Part shown: piece by piece, positions 55,532-64,000 of the stretch | Position numbering within the stretch: the stretch's first letter is position 1 | How the letters are laid out: every line of letters starts with the position of its first letter | NCBI GenBank assembly: GCA_038049695.1 | Contig: CP142452.1 | Span: 35,700,501-35,764,500, forward strand | Origin: Cinnamomum chago | Lineage: Eukaryota; Streptophyta; Magnoliopsida; Laurales; Lauraceae | DNA length: 64,000 bases | Direction of reading: 5' to 3' | Program-made: the position numbers and the translations under genes | Notes under the pieces: model-generated | The model's database searches: none | Seen by the model: only the letters and a program-made list of their open reading frames with translations | Told to the model about the DNA's origin: nothing

Positions 55532-57223
55532 AGACTTACGCCATTGGGTCAGAGCAGTGCTTGCATGGCCAAAAGCCTATTCTCAGGTACTCGCTCGTCA
55601 AACCCGCCTCTTTTAGATTCTTCATCCTTATGTTGAGATTTCTAAAATTTCAAAACAATGATTACTTTCATAGTTTCATTGTTAAAAAAAAATCCAAAAA
55701 TCCAAGTTTAGGAGCCTCTTCCCGGACTTGACAAAATTTTCGATCATTGAACCCAAAATTCATGGTTTGAAACAAAATCAAGACTCAGGAATTTCCACCC
55801 TAGTCCACCCTGACTTTTACAACAAAAAACGGTTTTAAGTCAAAATTTACGACCCTCGTGTCTTTAAAAAAAAGACTTTTTAGAAACCGCGGGGGAGCGA
55901 CGCTCAGTCGATACTCGCAAAACCCAAAAATCGAAAGGATACGAACCCTATTCGATACTTCCAAAATTTCAAAATCGCAAGGAAGCAACACTTGGTTGAT
56001 ACTTGCAGAATTTCAAAAATCGTGGAGACGCAACGTTCCAGTTGATATCCACAAACCCAAAATTCAAACAAAAACCAAGGTAAAAAAAAAACCTCAAATT
56101 TCAAAAATCGTGGGGGAGCGACATTCAATCGATACCCACAAAACCAAATTTTTGAAAAAAGCAAGGAAGCGACGCTTAGTCGATACTTGCACCCAAATTC
56201 AAGAGGATGCGACATTCCATCGATACTCGTAACCGAATGAGCAAGGAGGCGACATTCTTTCGATACTTGCAAGACCATTCAGCAGGGAGGCAACTTTTAG
56301 TCGATACGTGCATTTTTGAAAACCAAAAACCCAGCTCTCATGCCAAAAATCGGCTGTCAACACCACAAAATCGGCTATAAATGCCACAAACCCAGCTCTC
56401 ATGCCAAAAATCGGCTATCAGCGCCACAAAATCGGCTATAAATGCCAAAAACCCTGCTCTCATGCCAAAAATCGGCTATCAACGCCACAAAATCGGCTAT
56501 AAATGCCACAAAACCCGGCTCATGCCATTTCAAAATTGGCTTTCACGCAAACAAAACAAAAATCGATTTTCGAAAAATCGGCTCTCATGCCAAAAATCGG
56601 CTATAAACGCCACAAAAATCAGCTATAAATGCCACAAAATCGGCTATCAATGCCAAAAACAAATCCCGGCTTTCATGCCAAAAACAAATCCCGGCTATCA
56701 ATGCCACAAACAAAAATTTTGGCTCCCTTGCCACAAACAAAACCGGCTTCCATGCCATCCCAAACTTCGGCTCCTATGCCATCTCAAAATTCGGCTCTCA
56801 TGCCATTTCAAAATTGTCTTTCACACCATCTCAAAATTCTTGGTTCCCATGCCACAAACAAAACCGGCTTCCATACCATCCCAAATTTTGGCTTTTACAC
56901 CACAAAATTCCGGCTTCCATGCCAACCCAAATTTTGGCTTCCCTGCCATCTCAAAATTCGGTTTTCACGCCAAAACAACCATTTGATAAAAGTTTTTTCA
57001 CAAAATGACAAACTTTTGATCAAATTTTCAATCTAACATTCCCGTCTAACTATTGCTTGAATTTATCACAAAAGGATTTGAGTGAAAAAAAGGGAATACA
57101 AAAAAGGAGTGCTAAAAAAAATGTGTCCACAAGCATTACAAGAAAAAGAGTACAAAAAAATATGTGTGTATACACGGGTACCAAAAATAAAAAGAGTTTG
57201 TTACACGAATTAGGAGCTCAGTC
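55532..57223 (+). repeat. A2 3' region: minisatellites 1 and 2
   Basis: 55532-55880 is non-repetitive and shows no gene. 55880-56315 holds the GCGAC...TCGATACTTGC units and 56320-56980 the CGGCT-N-GCCA units seen in A1 at 18090-19380. 56981-57223 matches A1 19381-19607 and has no gene. Confidence 0.8.
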
Positions 57224-57783
57224 TCACATGGTCTTCAACAAAAGACTCAATTCCTCAAGCAGACTCTTGGCCTTAGCCTCTAAAGCTTCCAGGCCACGCT
57301 TCTTCAAGATCTTCCCATAGAATGCGGCGGAACGCCACGATCCATCTGCAGTACGGGGAAGCTCTTCCCAAAGAATCTGCCATTGCTCATACTCTTGAGT
57401 CTTCCTCCGGAGATTGCTCTCGGCCTCCTCGACTTAGCGAATCAGAGTCCCTTCCCTGGCACGAGCTTCCACAATGGCAGCCCATTTTGCAGCAGCTTGT
57501 TCCTCCAATAGCTTAAGACGCTGCCTGGTCTCAACGACCTCTCTATCAACACGCCGCAGGTCTTTTGTCAGCCCAATGATAGCCAACTCGATAACGTTCC
57601 TCTCCCGAACGAATTGGTTCCGAGTCCACGAGATCTCGTCTAGCTCAGACTTGACCTCGCCAGAAGGCTTCAAAAACATCTCATTGAAGAAGTCACCACT
57701 TGGGAAGCTCTTGGTTTCATTCCACCTGCTCCCTAAAGCTATGACTTCATCAACGAAAGCCTTCGCATCTGCAATGTCCATTT
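57224..57783 (-). pseudogene. A2 remnant of antisense PMD gene, C-terminal coiled coil only
   Basis: Equivalent to 19608-20165 of A1. It reads the same coiled coil (VKSELDEISWTRNQFVRERN...) and ends at the TGA at 57224; a TAG near 57435 interrupts it. At about 57783 the gene stops abruptly and the sequence changes to the inside of LTR A, so the PMD domain, introns and 3' spacer are deleted. The open frame running on to 57898 is an artefact of this fusion. Confidence 0.8.
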
Positions 57784-60270
57784 CAACATCATTTGACCCA
57801 ACTTCACTCCTCCAACAGCTGAGCAGGCGCTCCCGGCGGCGGTGAAGCCAGAGAACCTGACGCATAAAATAAAGTACACAGCTGGGCCCAAGATGCAACC
57901 AGGAGGCTCTACATCAAGTTTCAGGCCATTGCGACTTCACTCCTCCGGCAGCCAAACAAGCGCTCCTGGCATCGGCAGCGTCGAAGACACTAAAACTTCA
58001 ATATGAGCCTACGGATGGTCTCAAAATACCTTCAAAAGGCTCCACGTCAAATTTCAGGTCATTCCGGCAACGTTTGACCCGACTTTGACGCTTCAAAAGA
58101 AAATCAAGCCTCTCAGCGGCGAGAACCACCGGGACCATTACTCATCAAACGGAGCACACAGACGGCTTCAACACGCTTCCAAAGGGTTGCACGTCAAATT
58201 TCAGGTCGTTCTGACAACATTTGACCCTACTTTGACGCTCCGAAAGAAAATCAAGCCTCTCGGCGGCGGAGCACCCCGGGACCATGACATCCAAATTGGA
58301 GCTAATGGATCATCTCAAAATGACTTCAATAGGCTCCCTGTCAAATTTCAAGTCAATCGGACATCGGTTGACCGCACATCAAAGCGCGACATCTTCCTCG
58401 CGGCAAAATCAAGCCTAGCAGCGACGGGACTCTAAAAGGCTTCAAAACTCAAACAAAAGCCCATGGTTGCTCCTATCTATTGCTCAGGAGGCCTCACGTC
58501 AAATTTCAGGTCATTCCGACATCGTTTGACCTAGTTTCGACTCTTGACAAAAATCGGCAACACTGCACGACAAAGTTTTCGGCTTTTCCAAAAAATAGGA
58601 AACTTTGTGCTTTGAATTGCACGACTTTGCGTCGGGTTTTCTTTAGGAGAATCAAGCCAAAAAATGAGGACAAATGTCAAGAGAAAAACAGGAGAAAAAA
58701 AGAAACAAAAAGCTCAAAAAACGGCCAATAAAGCGGTGACCAAAAGGGAGAAATTCCCCCATGGTCGCCGGCGACCCTGGAAATCCGGGTCGCCGGATTT
58801 CTGCCGAAAGACCTGTTTTCCATCCTTTCTCGCGTTTCGAGAGTTCCAACCCCTGTGATTTCCTGAAAATCTGATTTTTGATCCTCGGAAATGACTGATC
58901 TTTGTCTACATCTCGGATCTGCCGTCAAGAGCATGAAATTGTCATTGATCGCTCCAAGATCACCAACCGGCCGACTAAAAAAGTATGCTTTCTGTCCGAC
59001 CGATCGAGAAATCGACAAGACAAATGGTACCGGCCTGCTGTTAGGAATCTATGACTGAAGTTGCATGATCATCCGACATTGATCAACGTGAAGATCCATC
59101 ATCGATCATCGCAAGAAGAATTCTAAAAGACGCGGCAAGGCTCGTGACTAGTCAAATCCCCGGCAACCACAAAATGTTGTTAATTGACCCAACTAAATGC
59201 GGTCATTAACTCATTATTTTGGACAGCCCAATCAGATTCAAGGAAATGGGAGTTACAAGTCAAAGCCATCATGGCATTAAATCTTTGAAACTCCTCTCAT
59301 CATGGAGATTAAAGGCGATTAAAAGCCCATCATTCTTCATCGGCCAATCAGATTCAAGGAAAAAGGAGTTACAAAATCAAGAAATAAAAACTTGTAACTC
59401 CTCCCATCGTGAAGCTTTAAAGCCATCAATGCTCATAAACCCTCCTAATGGCTACCAAAGGCCTATAAATAGGAGATCATTTTAAGAAGAACGGATCAAG
59501 AAATACATCCAGAAAAATCGGAAAGAATTAGTAAGGAAGATCATCCAGAAGCCCTGCTACTCTGAAGAAACTCTGCCGCAACAAATACCAAAAAGTGATT
59601 GAAGTCCCTTGGGGGGCACTCCTCCCCAAGAAAAAAGCCTTCTCTTCTCCTATTCAACATTGCCAAGACGCGGCTCTTCAGCCCGTCTCTTTGTTTTTTA
59701 TTGGGTATAGGACCTTCCCTTGGTCCTTATCCTCTAAAAAACTGAAGTCCAAGCCAAGCCAAAGAATCAAAGCATCAAGCGTTCTCATCTGAAGGACGAT
59801 GGCGAAGTCCATACATGACTTGCGACCGTCGATCTGAACGAGACCCCACAGCCTCCTGAGAAGTCAGATTCTCTTTCTTGCTTTTCTATTGTACTTTGTA
59901 TTTTCTTTAAGAGACAAAAAAATCACAATTCTTGTCTTTCATTTTGATGAGATTTGTAAATCGCCTTTTACGGCAAACAAAATTGCCTTTCACGGCAAGC
60001 AAAATCGCATCTAACGGCATCCAAAAAAAAACTGTCTCTTTTCTTAAATATATGTGCAATGGAAAGTGAGAAAAAGGTTGTTTTCCTTTCTACTCGTGAA
60101 GGTGGATCTCCGGATCACCATTTCTAAATTCCAAGTAGAATAGAAAATCTGGCATACCCGTACAAAAATGTTGATACCCTTTTTCTCCCCCTTTCTTCCC
60201 TTCTTTCGGCCTTTTCTTGGTGACCTCGGGGACGGATGGGAGAGGAAAGGAAGGAAAATCGGGTCCATCA
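57784..60270 (+). repeat. Element A2 3' LTR, 5' end deleted and internally rearranged
   Basis: It begins inside the U3 repeats (equivalent to about 25849 of the middle LTR) at the fusion point. An extra partial copy of the gcgctcctggc...cgg block is present (57820-57990), so the repeat array has been rearranged. It has a TATA box at 59464-59471 and ends ccatca at 60270. Confidence 0.85.
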
Positions 60271-61435
60271 GAATCCGTCGATCTTCATCAACATCACGAA
60301 TCCGCCGTCAAGAGCATTAAATCATCATTAATTGCTTCGAAATCGCCAATCGGCCGGCCAAAATAGCACACTTTTTGCCCAATCGATCGAGAAATTGACC
60401 GAACAGATGGCACCGGCCCACTGGTAGCAATCAATGTCTGAAGTTGCATGGTCATCCGACATCGGTCAATATGAAGATCCATCAACGACCATCCCAAAAA
60501 GAATTCCAAAAGATGCGGCACAGCCCGCGACTCTTCAAGCACCGCAAAGACCACTTAATGCAGTTAAATGACCAGATTTATGACAATTGAATACGGTCAT
60601 TAACTTATTATTTTGGACAGCCTAATCAGAAGTGAGCAAATGAGAGTTACAAACCCGGCATTAAACCGTGTAACTCCTTCCATCATGGAACTTAAAGGCG
60701 ATTAAAGGCTCTTAATTCTCCATCAGCCAATTAGAAGCCAAGGAGAAAGGGTTGCAAAAATAATGAATTAAATCACGTAAATCCTCTCATTATGTGACTT
60801 TAATGCATTAAAAGCCAATAAACGCACCTAATGGCTACCAAAGGCCTATAAAAGGGGGGTCATTCCAAAGAAAACGGATCTAGAAAAATCAATCCCCGAT
60901 CCTGAATGCCATACGAAAATTTCCTACACGAGAGAAAACTCTGCAACAAGTTCACCTCTATTGAAGAACTTCTACCTCAACCACCACCACAAGGTGACTG
61001 AAAGTCCTTTGGGAGGGGGGGGGCACTCCCCTAAGGTCCTTCTCCTTCTCCTCCTCTATGGCTTAGACGTTGCTTTTCAGCCCGTCTACTCGGCTTTTTA
61101 TTAGACATAGGACCTCCTCTTGGTCTTTGTCCTCTAAAAATCTGAGGTTTAAGCCGAGTCAAGCGAATGAAAAGCACTCTTTGTTCTCATCTGAAGGATG
61201 ATGGCGAAGTCCACACATGGCTTGCGACCGTCAATCTAAACGAGTCCCCACAATCTCCTAAGAAGTTACATCCATTTTTCTTTATTTTTCATTATAGTTT
61301 GTATTTTTCTGAAGAGACATAAAAAATCACATCTCTTGTCTTTCATTATTGATAAGAATTGTAAATCGCCTTTCACGGCAAAAAAACTGCCTTTCACGGC
61401 AAACATTGTAAATCGCCTTTCACGGCAAAAATCAA
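60271..61435 (+). repeat. Older, diverged fragment of an LTR A-related LTR
   Basis: It starts in mid-LTR (ccgccgtcaagagcat, compare 26840) directly after the A2 3' LTR. It continues through a TATAAAAG box (60846-60853), a caaggtgactgaaag...cactcccc block (compare 27510) and three cgcctttcacggca-like units (61365-61430). It is more diverged than the other A LTRs. Confidence 0.75.
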
Positions 61436-61821
61436 CTTAGTGTACAATCATGTTAAGCATCGATTGATTCAATTCCATACACATTCGGTTACACCATACG
61501 TAATAGACAAATACCTAGACAAATCATCAAAGCACTCCAAGCCACGTGCTTCGATTTCAATCCCCATTAATGGTTATGTGAGAGTAGGTTCATGGTTTCA
61601 AACATCTAAGGCCCAAACCTAGGTTAACAGCTTCATTTCCAATGAAACATGAACCGGATCATTAATCCGATTAATTATTCTGCTTCCCGATCTTTGATCG
61701 TAACAAAACTAGAACCATTGGATTCTACATCTCAAGGGCTTTCCAACGGTATATAGCCTGCAAAATTTTGACTAACGAATTAAAAGTTATGGGCGTTCCA
61801 AAATGGTCCGTTTTACATGTC
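61436..61821. other. Unassigned 386-bp stretch
   Basis: No match to the other repeats in the window and no convincing coding frame. The 60-codon frame at 61440 shows no protein features. Confidence 0.4.
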
Positions 61822-62310
61822 TGTAAGGCCATGACATGAGTGACCTCGATTAATACTTTTTAAACGTGATTAGTGATTTTGGTTAAGTTGGGAATAAAAT
61901 AGCTTATGATATAGCTTTGGGGAATTTTGAGTGCCTTTGTGCTTAGTGGGGCCCTTTAGGGGTTCCTTTTTTGTAACTTTACATGTACTTAGGGGATTAC
62001 TCGAGATTCTAATGATTGGTGTTTTAATCCTGTTTTACTTATCTCGTTGATCCCTACAACTTTCATGTTGATCCCGTACCTGTTCGAGATCCCAAGACCC
62101 GACCTTCCTAGCTTCGTGGGCAAAACAGTCATTTTACACTAAATCTGTACCCAAATTTTGATATCCCCGAAACCAGCGAAACATATACTTTTTGGAAACT
62201 AGAAATTTCGACGAACGTTTCTCCCTTCTTCGTTGATTGCAATCGAGGCCCCGAAAGTCATCATTTCAGCCTAGCTAGTTTGTTTAGTAGTGGGACCCAA
62301 CTCCACTTCT

Positions 62311-62318
62311 TATAAAAG
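62311..62318 (+). promoter_or_regulatory. Putative TATA box of LTR F
   Basis: TATAAAAG in the context gggacccaactccac-n-TATAAAAGGagaaccc. The same context in LTR C (about 39060-39100) reads gttaacaaaggg, so the box is degenerate there. Confidence 0.4.
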
Positions 62319-63155
62319 GAGAACCCATCTTCATTCTTCTCCATTTCCACCACAAACACACAAACCTAGGGTTTTTTCTCATTCCTCTCCTCCTTGCTCG
62401 TTCATCACCCAATCCACTACCAAACCTTTGCTAATGGAGTAGTGTTTGTCATTATCTCATCCCTCACTTTTAGAGCTCTCTCTTGATACCATTTGTGGAG
62501 GAAACCTCCCATTCCAAGATCTTCATTGAGCTACTCTTCCCCATTTAGAGATTCTACAAGTAAGTAATCCTTTCCATCTTCTAGATTTGTGTTCTTATGG
62601 CCCTAGAGGAGCTCCATCTCTATTATTGGAAGTTTTCTATTTCTATTCCTTGTTTTAACCCATTTAGGGTTTGTTTTTGGGGGTTTTTGTGTGTTTCTTT
62701 GGATTTTATCTTGGATGTGTGATTAATTCTTGTTTTTGGCTAAGCTTGGACCTAAGGCAAGTGGATGAAATGATATTTGAAGATTATTTGGTTTTATGAG
62801 AAATGTGTTAATTTTGTTGTTACTATTCATACTCTTTTTTATTTTCATGACTTTGAAATAAATGCTCATTAGAGAGTTTTTCTAACTCATCTATTGTTAT
62901 GGAAATGTGATTGATAGTTTGTCATTTATCTCTTGTTCATAGCTCAAAGAACTTTTGTGATTGTGAGTATCTTCTTCTATCTTGTGTTTGAATGTGGATG
63001 GAAAGGAAGTGAAAGGAGAAATTGTAGAAGTGTTGAATGATGAATTGGAGGAGCGTTTAGCTCATTATATTGTAGGAAATGAACAGGAAGTTAGGAGAAT
63101 GGTTTTGAGGAGGAAAAGGGCTCAAATTTGAACACAGTAGGAGTTTCCCGCACCT

Positions 63156-63460
63156 AGCGGTCAGCTGGCGGTCACATGTCGGCTAGCCGCTTGGTAACTG
63201 GCCGCTAACCGCCAGCTAACTGAACTGTCGCGGTTACAATTCTAGAGAACATTCTTTTCTTCCTGAAGAAGCGGTCAGCTTCACGGTTAGCCAGTGGCTA
63301 ACCACCGAACTCATTGGCGGGTAACAGCCAGCTAGCCGAACCCATTTCGGTTACATTTCCAGTGTTTTGTATCCAAATTGGCAAATCCGCGGTTAGCCTC
63401 GTGGTTAGCCTACGGCTAACCGCTGAGCCCATTGGCGGCTAACCGCCATGTGGCCAAAAT
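63156..63460. repeat. Palindrome array (CGGCTAACCG type) in LTR F
   Basis: Three blocks start near 63160, 63271 and 63388. They mix CGGTCAGC, CGGCTAGCCGC, CGGTTAGCC and GGCTAACCGCC; the first two end in tctag or tccag, as the E array blocks end in ttccag. Confidence 0.8.
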
Positions 63461-64000
63461 TACCCACGAAATTTGAATTGAAGAGAAATGAAAGGGGTTT
63501 CCATCCCAATCATTTGTAAACCCTTTTAGAAAATGATAGGACTGTTCACCTGGAGATATGTATGGAGCCCGTTTGAGAAAGAAACCACGTCATAAGGATT
63601 CATTGAGGTCTTGATTTCCCAAGGTGTGTAAGGAGCCTAGAATGTCTTCAAACTCAAAGAGTACCAAGTCAATATCGAAATCGACATACAGGACCCCTAT
63701 TCACCTTGAACTAGTTTTGAACCCCAATACTTGTCCCGTAATTTCGAAAGTTCAATTGTGTTTTCAGTTATCACGAATTGTTACATGTGTTCCCGTAAAT
63801 TTATGAATTATGATTTATCATTCCCGACAGTATTGAAATTGTATTTTAGCATTTTGCTAGCCCGGTTATACATTGCCCGAATTGAAAGGATACTTGTGCC
63901 TTGACCACCCCCGTCCCGCCAGGTTATATACTTGTACTTGATGTCTTTTATACATGTCTTGATTTTTGTTATTTGGCCTATGAGTCAGCATTACTAAGCC

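Larger units (their letters stand above)
1..60270 (+). mobile_element. Tandem array of giant Ty3/gypsy (Tat-lineage-like) element A: LTR-internal-LTR-internal-LTR
   Basis: One retrotransposon family fills this span twice in the same orientation. The middle LTR (25671-28185) is followed by a primer-binding site and gag of copy A2, and is preceded by the polypurine tract and 3' region of copy A1, so it serves both copies. The left LTR is cut by the window start and the right LTR ends at 60270. Tat-lineage assignment rests on the large internal region, two RNase H-like domains in pol, long repetitive 3' sequence and an antisense extra ORF. Removing nested insertions, a complete element would be roughly 20-23 kb. 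Both copies are coding-dead. By eye, a 215-bp LTR sample (positions 1-220 against 27508-27725) differs at about 20 sites, so A is far older than the elements nested inside it. Confidence 0.85.
61822..64000 (+). repeat. Partial gypsy LTR F (Tekay-like), cut by the window end
   Basis: It starts TGTAAGGCCATGAC and follows the backbone of LTR C: compare 62040-62200 with 38820-38970, 63628-63710 with 40318-40395 and 63960-64000 with 40610-40655. It has a TATAAAAG at 62311-62318, at a place where C has lost the box. A GGCTAACC/GGCTAGCC palindrome array lies at 63156-63460. No gene seen. Confidence 0.75.

Noticed and set aside
57434-57898. 154-residue minus-strand frame as a distinct gene
   Set aside because: It is the antisense PMD coiled coil fused by deletion to LTR sequence; its N-terminal part is translated LTR.

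Overview
The window looks like repeat-rich, gene-poor heterochromatin of a flowering plant. I see no host gene, tRNA, rRNA or CRISPR array: almost every base can be assigned to nested LTR retrotransposons. The plant origin is inferred from the element types: a Sirevirus-like Ty1/copia element, a chromodomain-bearing Tekay/Del-like Ty3/gypsy element, and a giant Tat-lineage (Ogre/Retand-like) Ty3/gypsy element that carries a plant mobile domain (PMD) gene on its antisense strand. The species cannot be told from the sequence.

Layout. The host layer (1-60270) is a tandem array of one giant gypsy family, here called A, in the order LTR - internal - LTR - internal - LTR: partial LTR 1-655, internal A1 656-25670, shared middle LTR 25671-28185, internal A2 28186 to about 57783, and a 5'-truncated LTR to 60270. 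A1 keeps gag, pol up to RNase H, the 3' minisatellites and the antisense PMD gene but has lost the integrase. A2 keeps the integrase but has lost most of the antisense gene. Both copies are riddled with stops and frameshifts. To the right lie an older A-related LTR fragment (60271-61435), a short unassigned stretch, and the start of another gypsy LTR, here called F (61822-64000, cut by the window end).

Younger insertions in A. (1) A full-length Sirevirus-like copia element on the minus strand, 6090-14628, with TSD agcac, LTRs differing at only about nine positions and one uninterrupted 1607-residue gag-pol ORF. (2) Solo LTR B1, 32162-34377, TSD accaa. (3) Solo LTR C, 38594-41634, TSD acttc. 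(4) Solo LTR B2, 41652-54429, TSD cttgt, the inverse orientation of B1. B2 is itself split by (5) a full-length Tekay-like chromovirus E, 43607-54163, TSD ctatt, whose gag-pol frame is broken only by two TAG codons. Nesting reaches three levels (A, then B2, then E).

Two points deserve attention. First, the A family carries an antisense gene with in-frame, phase-matched GT-AG introns, which would persist because the sense genomic RNA is not spliced there. Second, a 50-bp palindromic module built on paired GGTCGACC sites sits in the LTRs of the copia element, of B and of the unrelated gypsy LTR C. LTR F shares C's backbone but carries a different palindrome array (GGCTAGCC/GGCTAACC type) like that of E. 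This suggests that promoter-proximal palindrome modules are exchanged or repeatedly acquired across LTR superfamilies.
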